Counted from the first letter of the stretch, positions 35,791 to 47,403 are shown. The stretch is 64,000 nucleotides of DNA from Pontederia crassipes (GCA_030549335.1 CM060189.1:27861001-27925000), one strand, 5' to 3'. Program-made: numbers and translations. The notes: generated from the letters alone by a model not told the origin.

Positions 35791-36270
35791 TTCGTAGCTG
35801 ATTTACCTACTAAAGTACTGTTCGATTCCGGTGCCTCCCATTCCTTTATATCTGAAGAATGTGTCAAAACATTAGGGTTAAAGGCAATGAACTTAGAGCA
35901 AAAGATGAATATATTGACCCCACAAGGAACCCTGATTACCATCAAGTATTTCCCTAATGTACCCATAGAGATAGAGAAAAAGAACCATCCCGCAAATCTT
36001 ATCATTATCCCTATGAGAGTTTATGATATCATTTTGGGCATGGATTGACTAACCTCTCATGATGCTTCCATCTTGTGCAAGCAAAAGAAAGTGATCATAG
36101 GCACACAGAGTACAGATAAAGTCATAGTCAGATGTATTGCACAAAAAGAACCAAATGTCATAGTATCTACCTTGAAGGCTCATAAGCTACTTCAAAAGGG
36201 ATGTAGAGGTTACCTAGCAAGTGTGACCAAGATGGAGGAACCAAAGAAGACTCTTCAAGACATAGAAGTT
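35791..36270 (+). pseudogene. Outer gypsy aspartic protease region, interrupted
   Basis: An FDSGASHSF active-site motif lies near 35821, followed by a typical protease segment ending IILGMD before a TGA at 36046-36048, where the family has Trp. No intact frame spans it. Confidence 0.85.
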
Positions 36271-37120
36271 GTGAGGGAGTTCCTGATGTGTTCCCTGATG
36301 ACGTTAGTGGTCTACCACCGAAAAGGGAGATAGACTTTCATATTGAGGTAGCACTCGGAACTGCTTCAATTTCCAAAGCTCCATGTCATATGGTCCCAAC
36401 AGAAATGAATGAATTGAAGGACCAGATTCAAGAGTTAATGGATAAAGGTTTCATCAGGCCTAGTGTTTCACCATGGGGTGCACCAATTTTCTTTGTTAAA
36501 AAGAAGGACGGATCGTTAAGACTCTGTATCGACTACAGGATGTTGAACAAAGTCACAATAAAAAACAGGTACCCGTTACCTCGTATTGACGATCTTTTTT
36601 ATCAACTATCTAAAGCAAACGTGTTCTCCAAAATTGACTTGAGGAGCGGATACCATCAGCTAAGGGTAGCAGAAGAAGACATCCCAAAGACGATATTTTG
36701 ATCAAGATATGGACATTATGAGTTCCTGATGATGCCGTTTGGATTAACAAATGCCCCGACATTATTTATGGATCTCATGAATCAAACTTTTTATGAACAC
36801 CTGGATAAGTTCGTAATTGTCTTCATTGACGACATCATCATCTACTCGCCAAGCGAGGAACAACACAGTGAACATTTGAGGACAGTGCTGGAAACTTTGT
36901 GGGCAAAGAAGTTGTATGCGAAATTTTCCAAATGTGAATTTTGGCTAGAGCAGATAATGTTTTTCAGATACATTGTCTCTAAAGATGGAGTTGTAGTAAA
37001 TCCCGCAAAGGTAGAAGTAGTGTCCAACTGGACTCAACCGAAGAATGTCTCCGAGATTAGGAGTTTCCTTGGTTTATCTGACTACTACTGACATTTCATC
37101 AAGGATTTCTCTAGAATAGC
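36271..37120 (+). pseudogene. Outer gypsy reverse transcriptase, interrupted
   Basis: RT motifs are visible: [57 protein letters not shown] and the catalytic FIDDIIIYS (about 36823). TGA codons at 36699-36701 and 37089-37091 stand where the family has Arg. Confidence 0.92.
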
Positions 37121-37620
37121 ATTGCCACTGATCAAGCTTATAAGGAAAGGAGGAAAGTTCATTTGGTCCCCCAAGTGTGAAGAAAGTTTTCAAGAATTAA
37201 AGGAACGGTTAACTTCAACGCCAATCCTGACGTTACCATTGGACAAAGGTGGTTACATGGTTTACAGCGATGCTAGGTACATGATTGGGGTGCGTATTGA
37301 TGCAACATGGGAAAGTAGTAGCATACGCATCCAAACAGCTAAAAAAGCACGAGGTTAATTATCCAACGCATGACCTCGAGTTGGTAGCATTAGTGTTCAC
37401 CCTCAAGCTTTGGCACTACTATTTATATGGAGAAGAGTTTGTGATCTGTAATGATCACAAGAGCTAGAAGTATGTCTTTACACAGAAGGAGTTGAACATG
37501 CACCAAAGACGTTGGATGGAGTTCTTGAAGGACTATGAGTTTGCCATTAACTACCAACCTGGTAAGGCAAACTCAGTAGCTGACGCTCTCAGCCGAAAAT
37601 AGAAAGGACCCTTAGCTTAC
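37121..37620 (+). pseudogene. Outer gypsy RNase H, frameshifted
   Basis: It begins WSPKCEESFQELKERL and continues LPLDKGGYMVYSDA. A frameshift lies near 37275-37300, after which [20 protein letters not shown] and YHYY/WHYYLYG-type motifs continue in another frame. Stops occur at about 37465 and 37601, the second right after the conserved ADALSRK end. Confidence 0.9.
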
Positions 37621-38760
37621 ATGCGCCTACGACGATTTGAACTTACGGAAGAACTGTTCAGATGGACACCAAGAGTAAGACACGATGGGTCACTAATGAT
37701 GATGCAGCACATTGTACCAGATGTTATAGGAAGGATCATAGAAGCACAAGTAGAAGATTCAGATTATCAAAGTCTGGAGACTACAAACTTTAAAGTCTCA
37801 GCAGATGGTGGCATCAGGTACCGTGATCGATTATGGGTACCGAATAATCCTGAACTCCGAAGGGAGGTGCTAGATGAATTCCACAAGTCCGAGTTTGCAA
37901 TCCACTCAGGGAGTACGAAAATGTACAAAGATGTGCAGAGAAGTTTCTGATGGCCAGACATGAAGAAGAAGATAGCGGAGTATGTCTCCAAATGCATAGT
38001 GTGCCAAAAGGTCAAGGTAGAACACCAGAAACTCCAGGGGACCTTGAAGAGTCTGGGCATCCCACGATAGAAGTGGGAAAAAATATTAATGGATTTCATC
38101 ACAGGCTTACCTCGGACTCAAAAGGGGCATGACGTCATTTGAGTTATAGTGGACCGACTCACTAAATCGGCTCACTTCCTACCCATTAAGGTAAAACAAT
38201 CTCTTGAAAGTCTCATGAATTTATACATGCAGGAGATTGCTAGGCTCCACGTGATTCCATCAGCTATTGTGTCTGATAGAGATCCCATATTCACCTCAGA
38301 TTTTGGAAGTCTTCAGAATGCTTTCGGGATAAGGCTCCGATATAACACCGCCTTTCATCCACAAACTGATGGGCAATCAGAGAGGACGATCCAGACACTA
38401 GAGGATATGCTGAGAGCATGCGCACTGGATTGGCACGGTAATTGGGACAAACATCTTTCTCTCATAGAGTTTTCCTACAACAACAACTTCCATGCTAGCG
38501 TAGAGATGTCTTCCTTTGAAGCATTGTATGGTCGCCCATGTCGCTCTCCGGCATGTTGGGGTGAAGTGGGAGAAAGGAAGATCTTGAGCGCAGAACTGCA
38601 GAAGCAGACACAAGAGTATACGGACAGGGTGGAACTGATAAAGAAAAAAATGAAGTCTGCTCAAGATCATCAAAAGGCTTACTCAGACAAGAAGTGCCGA
38701 GAACATAAGTTCAAGGCAAGAGATCAAGTCCTGCTCAATGTCTCCCACACAAAATGAGTA
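37621..38760 (+). pseudogene. Outer gypsy integrase, interrupted
   Basis: An HHCC-type zinc segment (FAIHSGSTKMYKDV then CIVCQ, about 37895-38015) is followed by the catalytic core with MDFITGLP, IVSDRDPIFTSDF and QTDGQSERTIQTLEDMLRAC, i.e. the D, D and E positions. Stops at 37948, 38068, 38140 and 38755 break the frame; three of them are at conserved Trp codons. Confidence 0.92.
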
Positions 38761-39141
38761 ATGCGCTTTAGCAAACGGGGAAAATTGAGCCCAAGGTATG
38801 TAGGTCCATTCGAGATCTTAGATATGGTTGGAGACTCAGCGTGCAGGTTGGCCCTGCCTCCGGCTTATGCTAGAGTCCACAACATTTTCCATGTCTCCTT
38901 ACTTCAGATATATAAGCACGACTACGCCAACGTGATCCAAATTGAGAAACCAAATCTTAAGGAGGATCTGACATATAAGGAACAACCCAAGGAGATATTG
39001 GAATATCAAGAACATCAATAAGGGAAGAAGAGAGTATCGCTGGTCAAAGTAGCATGGAAGCATCACCAAGGAAAAGAGGCAACTTGGGAAGTAGAATCAG
39101 AAATGCGAGAGAAATTTTCTGAACTTTTCGGTAAGCCTTAA
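38761..39141 (+). pseudogene. Integrase C-terminus and chromodomain-like tail of the outer gypsy element
   Basis: [18 protein letters not shown] and [10 protein letters not shown] are the GPY/F module. After a stop at 39019, VSLVKVAWKHHQGKEATWE and MREKFSELF follow, the short chromodomain-like tail seen in plant chromoviruses. A purine-rich tract (AGAGGG) precedes the 3' LTR at 39188. Confidence 0.85.
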
Positions 39142-39187
39142 CCCTTATCCAAATTTGAGGACGAATTTTCTTTTTAGAGGGTAATAA

Positions 39188-41435
39188 TGTAACACATTGA
39201 CTTCTATACAAAAAAAGGAAGGGGAAACGAACGATCATCAGGGGAGGAATTCCTCCCCTGATTTTCGGCCGCTTCATCTGCGACCGACCAAGGGTCGGCC
39301 GAGGATTATATAAGGGGCGATGGGGATCGCCCATGCGCCCCCTTGGAACCTCAACCTCCTCCCTCTTCTTTCTCTCATCCTCTGAACCGACGAACGTCGA
39401 TGCGCGACGGAGCAGAGCAGAGACGAACAACGAATGAACCAACCGACCCCTTTCCGGCATTCCTCGATCTTCCTCAACGTGTGCAAGGATCCGGCGAAGC
39501 CTTCCCTGTCGATCTAGAGTCGATCGACGACGACCGGACGGAGAAAACAACGATCGACGGATTCGAACTTCGAACGGAAAGGCACCCTTAGCATTTTAAA
39601 TCCCTAGATGAAGAAATAATGATCGTTTGATGTTCACGAATGGTTTACTATAATCCTGGGATTGTTATCTACGTTTTTTCTATTCATGTCGTGACAAAAT
39701 TATGGCCGGAAGACCATCGGAATCGAAGATGAAGTCCGACGGTCCTATTTTATCGCAGGGACCGATCGACCGATTTTATTAGCGGTCGACCGATCTTCTT
39801 AACAGAACTCATACGAGTTCTTCTATATCGGTCGACCGACCTCACCATGATGGTCGACCGATCTATCTGTCAACGGGGAAATCCGATCCCACAATCGGCC
39901 AATCGGACATCCGACTGGTCGATCGATCTGACGCGTAGTGCACATCTTCATGGTTTAACGAGCGGTCGACCGACATTCAGGACGGTTGACCGATCTGCAA
40001 ACATCCAACCAAGAACACTGTCGACGGATCCCAGAGGACCGGTCGACTGGTGCCAGAGAACGGTCGACCGGCCCATTAGTCTGACCTAATCGGATTGACT
40101 CACTCCTAATCGTAACTAAGACTCCGACCAGTTCACCTATACTGGCTGAGTCCTATTGTACCAAGATTTACGTTCAGTTGAATCCTACATCATAGATTTC
40201 ACAATGACCAAAGATAAATAAAGTAAAGATAAAGGCATGAGATTGCTATGTGCCGCCCCCAAAGTTTAAAGCAAAGATCAGAGTTAAAGCAAATGAGGGA
40301 TATATAGTTAGCTGATGGGACAACGAAACTACTGTCTTTAATAACTACTATTCCTGAGATTTCAGGTCTTCTCCCACTTGTATCTCAAATGAAGGGTGAT
40401 GCAATGGTCACACCTCTTCTCTTAAAGATTAAAGTATTTATGCCAGAGGGACAGGTAGCTAGCTGAGGAGACAGTGAACCTACATGCTTCTTAATTGACC
40501 ACTGTTCCTGTATCGTAGGAATTCTTTCATCTACCTTTCGAACTGGGTGAGGTATTAACACCCACCCCTTTTCCCTTTATGGGCTTGCTGGCATCAGAGA
40601 TTCAGAGAGGCACCTCTGGCATCCTAATCAATGAAGTCGAGCTCGCATAGGACAACAAACTTTAAGGATATCATAGTAATGTAAAAGACGTAATACAACT
40701 CACAGCAAACCAATGCAATGTAAAGCAATGTAAAGCAGAGTATTATAAAGTGAGACAATGTAATGTAAAGCAATGTAAAGCAGAGCATAGTAAAGAAAAG
40801 CAATGTAAAGCAGAGTACTGTAAAGCAAAGCATATGGTATAGTAAGGATTATGCAGAGTAAAGACAAAGAATAGTTATAGCAAAGAACAAAGCATAGACA
40901 TTGTTATTGTCAGAGATTGATACATTAATTTCATAATTATCATTGATCCTTATTTCACCGTCTATTGCAAGTGTACTGGACATCTTTGCTCATGGGTATT
41001 ATATTCCCCTGCATTGAGATTTTGCAGGTGAGAATGCCAACAAATGAGATGGTGGAGGGCACAGAGCTTGAAGAGCGCTGCACATGATTGACACTTTTGC
41101 TTCAAGCTTTCTTGCTACATATCTTTTAATTATTGTAATTGTTCAGAGACATCATGTCATTCCGCTCATTGAACCTTCGACAAGTTTTATTATGTTTTCC
41201 GCACATTTTCTCATTTTAAAAGACATCATGAACTTCCGCATTAAAGTCCTTCATTATAATATTTCGACTATTGGATTTCCGCATTTAAAGTTCTCTATTA
41301 CATTTATTATTTATTTGGTGCCACGTAAGTTATTTTGTTGAATGGTCAATATTAGTAGTGCAATAGGCAGTGTAGCGCCCTCGGAGTCAAACTAACTGTC
41401 TACGTGGCAGGAGGTGCGATTTTGGGGGCATTATA
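39188..41435 (+). repeat. 3' LTR of the outer gypsy element
   Basis: 2248 bp, beginning TGTAACAC and ending GCATTATA (terminal CA mutated). It keeps a block (about 39690-39930) absent from the 5' LTR, rich in GGTCGACCGAT motifs. TATATAAG is at 39307-39314, and a perfect 26-bp palindrome is at 39237-39262. Confidence 0.9.
39237..39262. repeat. Perfect 26-bp palindrome in the LTR
   Basis: Arms ATCAGGGGAGGAA and TTCCTCCCCTGAT are exactly complementary. In the 5' LTR (23313-23338) one base breaks the outer arm, leaving a perfect 20-bp core. Confidence 0.9.
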
Positions 41436-41440
41436 ATATC

Positions 41441-43179
41441 AATATATAATATTTGTTAGCATAATTTTTAACCTGATTGAGAAACTTCGACATGCCATTT
41501 TGCTTCTAGAACGAAAAAACATGTATAGTTAAAACCTTATGGATGAAAATAAATCTATCCATTCATCCTTAAGATCAATGTTTTTAAAACCGAACCAGTT
41601 AGCCAATTAGAACGAGGTTCAATCGATTTAATCGAGTTCGATCAGTTTTTTAATAAAATAATATTATTTTTATTATTTCTTAAAATATACTACAAATGAA
41701 AATATAAAAAATAAAAAATAATAGAATTAAATTATATTAATTAGCATTTTAAATTAATAAAATAAGAATAAAATATTTTTTGTTTTCAATTCATTACTTG
41801 TTGTAATTTCAATTTATAATAATGTTTTATTTAGTGAATATATTTTTTTTGTTTATATCTTCTAAAATATATTTTATTAATTATTTCTCTATTTCACATT
41901 GGCACACATTCTTATAAAAATCAACTTTTCTTTATTTTCATTTTTTTTCTATTTTTATGTAGTTTTTAATGTTTTTGACAAAAAAACCGAATTGAATCGA
42001 ATTTCAGTGCAACCCAATTCAATCCGATTTTTTGCAAAAAATTATTTTTTTAACAAACCAAACCAGATTGGCGGTCGGTTCGTAATTGACCTGTCGAACC
42101 GGCCAGTTCGGGCCGATTTTAAAAATACTGCTTAAGATCAATTTGTAAACTAAGTTTGGTCGTACCTCAAGCATGGCCCAAAATTGTGTCTGTCTTGGGT
42201 TGTGCCAGAAGCACTTCGGCCAACCCGGCACGATTTTGGCCTAACTAGGTCGGACCACCCGCTTTTTTTCCTTTTTTTGTATATTTATTATATTAGGAAA
42301 ATAAAAAATTTGTCATATTTTTACCCTAAGATTTAGACTAATAAAAAATAATAAATATTGTATATATGATATTATGATTATTAGATCTATAGAAAAAAAT
42401 TTTATGTATAATACAAAATTATGATATATAATTAAATATATGTATAATATAATTATAAAACTAATAATATATGAATAAATTTAGCTATATAATAAAAAAA
42501 TTTGTGTTGTCAGAGCCAGGCCGTGCCCAACATCCTGCTAGGAAACCCGACATGTTTTGGCCCAGGCTCGATCGAGTGGTCATTCTCGGGTGGCTTGACC
42601 AAAATTCGTACGGGCCACGTGCTCGCACGGATTTTCATCTATACTTACATGTGATATTGTTCAATTTGAATTTCGACCTACATGATTTTGTCAAAATGTG
42701 TAGTTAAGATCATATTTCCATATATGCACAATATAAATTTGGTGGCTTGTTCGCATGGAACTAAACTAAACATGCATCTTACATCTCACCTAGAGCAGAC
42801 AATATCATATGGTACCATGTGCAACATACTTGATATAAATGTGATATCTATTTAAGTATTGGCATGAATGATTTTACCAAAGTATATCATCCTATATTAG
42901 AGCAGCGCAACGGCCTGTGCCCTTTGAGGATTTTATACTCAGTACAATATTGTTGGCTTTGCTCTTAGACTTAGTATCTTCTATCGTGTATATATAAAGG
43001 ATGTGGAACTAATCTTGGGGTCGCATTCTTTACCCATGCGAGACTAATCTAAGGCATGCTTCATGCAGGTGATGAGTTTTGATAAAATTGTGCAGCCCAA
43101 GTGCAGAGCAAAAAATATTACGAGTAAGTTAAAAATATTACATATGGTATTAGATCCACTCCATGTGTGACCTATCAAC
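41441..43179. other. AT-rich intergenic DNA with old repeat fragments; no gene seen
   Basis: The segment at 41600-42130 has ACCGAACCAGTTAGCC-type phrases, and 42170-42260 and 42505-42620 have GGCCCAAAATTGTG / GCCAGGCCGTGCCC-type phrases that look like decayed repeats. I cannot name the family. Confidence 0.45.
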
Positions 43180-44060
43180 ATGAATTTTTTTTGGCATAAA
43201 CATCTCCTAAACAAATGACCTAATAATCATGAAATTCATTATAGAATTATGGAGAGCAAGATAATCAAAATAATAAAATTGGAAGAATAAAACAAAAAAA
43301 CCATTCAAATATATGTCTCGACAGATCTCGACACACGATCGTAGAGTCTCAGTCGCACCTCCGGCCATGACACCTTCTCTCGACTCACAATAGTGGAAAA
43401 CCTAGACTTACAACTATGAATGTCAATTTATAGGTGCAATAGGGTGTTCGCACTTGATGATAATGACTTCAACAGATAGCTAAAGTTAAAATCATGTGGC
43501 GAAAAGATATGAAGTTCAGTGCGATAAAATAATCCTATCTTTAGTTTTGTCACGACTCTATTTTTCAACCAACCAAAATATGACACGCCAGAAGATTTTA
43601 TCATTCTCGGTCATAACAAATCAAATCCATTTCATCAAATATGATGTAAACATGTGTGTATCGACATCAATGACTTAAAGATTGGCTGTGACAACTAGAT
43701 TGTTGTGGCTAAGATTCAAAGAAATCATGATGTCATGCCTTGCTAGGACCTGGGCTTGCAAATTTCATGACTTGGAATTCAATAATTCGTGACTTGTGGA
43801 TTCAATAGTCATAGCTTCTAATTGTAGCACTTCTTCCACTTGCATTTCATTTTGTCTTTTACAATTTGAATTTTCATGCACAAAATTAGGAATTCATTTA
43901 ATCTCCTTGAATCTTATAATATCTACGTAATTAATAATCCAACTGAAGTAAATTGGACTTATGACTAAAATTAATAAAAAATGTTGCATGCCATATGATC
44001 AAATTACATAAATGTTAACTAAAATATAATACTAAAACATGTTATATTTTGCATGCATTA
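43180..44060 (-). mobile_element. Diverged, truncated LTR of the gag-only element family
   Basis: Its order of features follows the young LTR at 26465-28322: an AATCATGAAATTCATTATAG-like segment, a CTCGACACACGATCG/TCGCACCTCC region, ATGAATGTCAATTTATAGG at the TATA position, and the end GTTATATTTTGCATGCATTA followed by a CTCC run. Similarity is partial, and there is no partner LTR or clear target duplication. Confidence 0.6.
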
Positions 44061-44329
44061 AGTCTCCTAAAGGAGAAAATGCATGAGACATGACTTGAGT
44101 TGGTCACATGTGAATAAGTCACAAGAGTTATGCTAAGTCTATATAGAAACACGGTCTTAATTAGGCATATGCATTTTGAAAAAGTCGTGAAAATAAAATG
44201 CTAGAGAATAATATGAAGTGCTACTAAAAAATGTTACAAGCTCACACATTGAAAGTTTCTTGAAATGAAAGGATGACTTTGAACAAGCCAAATGTTGGAT
44301 CAAATCTATCAGAGGGGACCTTTGGGGAA

Positions 44330-45090
44330 ATTTTCATATGCCAAGGATCGAAGAATTGCATATGATACCAAGAGCCCTGTAGATGACAGTACGAACTAGT
44401 GGAAGGTTACCAAAGTCACAAAAATTCTTTGGTTGGGATGTGGTTACCTAAGAGGACTTGAAGAAAGTTTTGAAAATAGTTATATCGTGGCTTATAAGAG
44501 AGTGTAGAAAGAAAAAAGAGTTTATGCAACTGCGACAAGAGATATGACTGTCCTCTAATATCTCATAAAGTTCTTAAAGTTTGAAAAAGTAAATGACCTT
44601 GCAACAAACTGAAAAGGACCAAACCAAGTGATTTGTCAAATGCCTTAGACCTAGAATACAAAACGAAGTATTGAGAGGAAATTTTAAATCCCTCGAACAA
44701 GGTAAGGAGATTGAATTGAGGAATGGACAAAAACCCAAAAGGGCAAGGAATCCACCAAGTGCCAAGATTAAGATCAACCCTAGAAAATATATAACACCAC
44801 ATGACAAGGCAGATGGAGGGGATAATCGCCAAAGAAATGATTGGGACAAAGGAAAACCATACTCTATGCAAAAAATGAAAACATACTATGGAAAACCCTA
44901 CCATCATTGTTAGAAGTATCATTCGTGTGAGTGCCATTGTAAGACCATACTTTGCATCAACTATTGAAAATTTCAACATTTTCATCATAGTTTGTGTAGA
45001 ACCAAAGCCAAATTAATGTGTAAGATCACAGAAGGAATGAAGGATCTACTAGATTGCTGCCAAATTGCATTTTTCAACAAGTGGATTAAC
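44330..45090 (+). pseudogene. Decayed Ty3/gypsy gag fragment
   Basis: Across shifting frames the translation shows KKKEFMQLRQ, DMTVL, YLIKFLKFEKVNDL and a Lys/Asn-rich stretch, then a degenerate Cys/His segment near 44910-45000. These resemble the gag homology and nucleocapsid regions of chromoviruses. There are many stops and frameshifts and no flanking LTR was identified. Confidence 0.55.
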
Positions 45091-45434
45091 ACAATGCATG
45101 TCAAAATACTAGATTGATATAGGAAATGACTTTTAATTTAATGAATATTGAATATTGGTTTTAGGTATTGAGTTGTTTCAAACTTTCTTTTGAAAATTTG
45201 CAATTCCCTTTTAAATAGGTTATTATGTGATGCCGGAAACATTTCAGGATAATTATAATTAAAAATTTAAAAGATAAAAATAATATTTTATTAGTGTAAA
45301 AGGTTGAGGGGTTAAAGGAGAAAATAGAAGTGTAAGAAAAAAATATAGCAAGAGAAGGATAAATAAAATAGAATTTGAATAGAAATATCTATACTATACA
45401 ATAAAATCTATATTCTAACATAGTTTTGTGTGCC

Positions 45435-45504
<70 letters not shown>
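45435..45504. repeat. (TTA)n microsatellite, about 23 units
   Basis: An uninterrupted trinucleotide run about 60 bp upstream of the putative TATA box and 255 bp upstream of the kinase-like start codon. Likely length-polymorphic. Confidence 0.95.
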
Positions 45505-45567
45505 GACAAACTTTAATTACTTCGCGTGCTATAAATTAATTATTGAAGCTGAATATTTATTTTAGCC

Positions 45568-45575
45568 TATTTATA
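45568..45575 (+). promoter_or_regulatory. Putative TATA box of the kinase-like gene (TATTTATA)
   Basis: CCTATTTATAGGG lies about 190 bp before the start codon at 45759. It precedes a change from AT-rich to GC-rich sequence consistent with a transcription start near 45600. Position-based inference. Confidence 0.5.
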
Positions 45576-45758
45576 GGGACAGCGGACCCGTCAATATACG
45601 GTGTCTTTCTCTTTGGTTCCGAGTCGAAGTACTCGCTCCGACCTCGGCACGGAGTCGAGAAGGCACCCTCTCCATCGATCTCTCCATAAAATTAGACCTT
45701 CTACCGTGCAACTGCAAAACCCCCTCGGCTCCAAGATCTCTCTCCCACAGACTCCCCG

Positions 45759-46874
45759 ATGAGCAACATGTCGAGCCACGATCACGACGACGTCAGTGCT
45801 GATACCTTCTACAGCGCCCGCGACAGTAGCTTCAACTCCAGCGTAGCCAACAGCATCGACGACGCCGTTTCCTCCCAAAAGATCAGTACCTGCAGCGACG
45901 ACGACAGCGACATGGAAGTGATCATGTGGAGCAGCCGGAACCAACAAGACGGCGTCGGTCTCCTGATGCAGCAATACCTCCGTGGTAAGATGCTAAGGAT
46001 GCTGCGCCAGGGCAAGAACGGCGACACCTACCTGGCGGAGCTGAACGATAGGAAGAAGGTCCGGACCCTGTACGTCATCAAGACGATGCACATGGGCATG
46101 CTGATGTTCTGTCGGATGTCCCGGGCGTTGATCGAGATGGAGAGGAACGTGCTCAACTCCCTCCACCATCCCTTCCTTCCAACCGTGCATGCCGACGTCG
46201 AGTCCGAGGACTACTTGTTCTTAGTGATGGACTTCTGCCGTGGGGGTGATCTGCGAGCCCTGTTGCGGAGGGGGCCTCTCAGAGAAAAGGTCGCCAGGTT
46301 TTACGCAGTGGAAGTGCTGCTTGCCCTGGAGTACCTACACATGCGCGGCATCGTCCACAGAGACCTCAAGCCGGAGAACGTCTTAATCAAGGAGGACGGG
46401 CACATCATGCTCTCGGGTTTCGATCATGCTCTCTTCTTCAGGCAGCAGCAGGATGACACGGAAGAACGCCGGCGCGAGAGCCAGGAAGGACGAATTCGAG
46501 ACGTCCGCATCCCTCCGGAGGTGTTCAAGGGCCAAGAGCACGACAACGTCGCTGACTTGTACTCGTTCGGGATATTCTTGTACGAGCTTCTGTTCGGAGC
46601 GCCGCCGCCGCTGCACGACGTCGATCGGCCGACGACGTGCATGGGGTTGGGGACGCAACCGCTCAAGTTCCCCCAAACGCCCGCCGTGAGCCCTGCAGCC
46701 AGGGATTTGCTGAGGCGCCTGCTGGACAATGATCCAGATCGGACGCTCGGTCACAAGCACGGCACCGGCGACGTGAAGCGGCACGCCTTCTTTCGGGGCA
46801 TAAGATTTGCTTATCTGCAGAGGATCGCTCATACCTGCCTGAGGCCACCTCGACTCCCGACCAAGTTTGACTAA
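45759..46874 (+). CDS. AGC VIII (PINOID/WAG-like) protein kinase homologue, probable pseudokinase
   Basis: Intronless, 371 codons, very GC-rich, flanked by AT-rich DNA. The relatives, PINOID/WAG kinases, phosphorylate PIN auxin carriers at the plasma membrane. Kinase signatures: the VIK lysine (K108), an alpha-C EMERNVL helix with Glu128, HHPFLPTVHA, DFCRGGDL, FYAVEVLLALEYLHMRGIV, HRDLKPENVL (D202, N207), ADLYSFGIFLYELLFG (D266) and FFRGIRF. Departures: the glycine loop is degenerate (LRQGKNGDTY); the magnesium-binding Asp of DFD is Gly (LSGFD, residue 220); only about 30 residues separate it from PPE, so the AGC VIII insertion and the phosphorylated T-loop before APE are missing. No frame breaks are present. 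Single-exon structure favours the WAG side of the family. Kinase-fold ancestry is secure; catalytic activity is doubtful, and a recently decaying duplicate is the alternative. Confidence 0.85.
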   Translation: MSNMSSHDHDDVSADTFYSARDSSFNSSVANSIDDAVSSQKISTCSDDDSDMEVIMWSSRNQQDGVGLLMQQYLRGKMLRMLRQGKNGDTYLAELNDRKKVRTLYVIKTMHMGMLMFCRMSRALIEMERNVLNSLHHPFLPTVHADVESEDYLFLVMDFCRGGDLRALLRRGPLREKVARFYAVEVLLALEYLHMRGIVHRDLKPENVLIKEDGHIMLSGFDHALFFRQQQDDTEERRRESQEGRIRDVRIPPEVFKGQEHDNVADLYSFGIFLYELLFGAPPPLHDVDRPTTCMGLGTQPLKFPQTPAVSPAARDLLRRLLDNDPDRTLGHKHGTGDVKRHAFFRGIRFAYLQRIAHTCLRPPRLPTKFD

Positions 46875-47403
46875 AAGAAAATAAACAAATCCATGTACGA
46901 ATTGCTTTGTTCGGATATATATGATTATTAAAAAGAACGGAGGAAAATCAGAGGAAGGGCAACTTTAGAAATTAATTTTGCAAGATCATTATGTATTTAT
47001 TAAATAATGATAAAATGTTACAAACTTGAGAGCAGTTAGTCATTTCATATGTTAACATGTTTCCACCTCTTTTATTTTCCAAATTCGGGTTGAAAAAAAA
47101 ATGGCAAGATGACAGGGTTCTATTTATTTCCCTCCTTTCAAATTAGGTTAAAACAAATTTTCCTATCCTCTCTCCATCTCTCTTTCTTCTCAATTCTAAC
47201 AATAGCTTAGTCCAGTCCATTCAATCACAGATGCTTTCAATGGGGCGTAAAAAATGATGATTATGTAATATTAGCTACTTGCAATCATTTGTTTTCAAAT
47301 AATGTGATTTTTTATACTCGCGAGCTCCAAGTTTAGAATTATTAACACCTGATTTCAGATTATTTTTCTAATTTAAGTGCTGATTATGAAATCAAACTTG
47401 GGG
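46875..47403. other. Kinase-like gene 3' flank, no gene seen
   Basis: AT-rich 3' UTR/intergenic sequence ending at the LINE target duplication (47404-47417). Confidence 0.6.

Larger units (their letters stand above)
23263..41435 (+). mobile_element. Ty3/gypsy LTR retrotransposon, Tekay-like chromovirus, degenerate, with a nested element
   Basis: 5' LTR 23263-25230 (TG...CA) and 3' LTR 39188-41435, flanked by the 5-bp target duplication ATATC at 23258-23262 and 41436-41440. The primer-binding site TGGTATCAGAGC (25234-25245) fits initiator Met-tRNA. Gene order gag, protease, RT, RNase H, integrase, chromodomain-like tail is visible from 26102 to 39140, as in Tekay/Del chromoviruses. Gag is split by the nested element at 26465-35017. 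Pol contains many in-frame stops and at least one frameshift, so the copy cannot make a complete polyprotein. The 3' LTR is about 280 bp longer than the 5' LTR because the 5' copy lacks an internal block. Confidence 0.93.
45091..45758. other. 5' flank of the kinase-like gene, with (TTA)n tract
   Basis: No gene is present. It holds a long (TTA)n microsatellite (45435-45504) and the putative core promoter with TATTTATA at 45568-45575. The last 150 bases are GC-rich 5' UTR. Confidence 0.6.
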
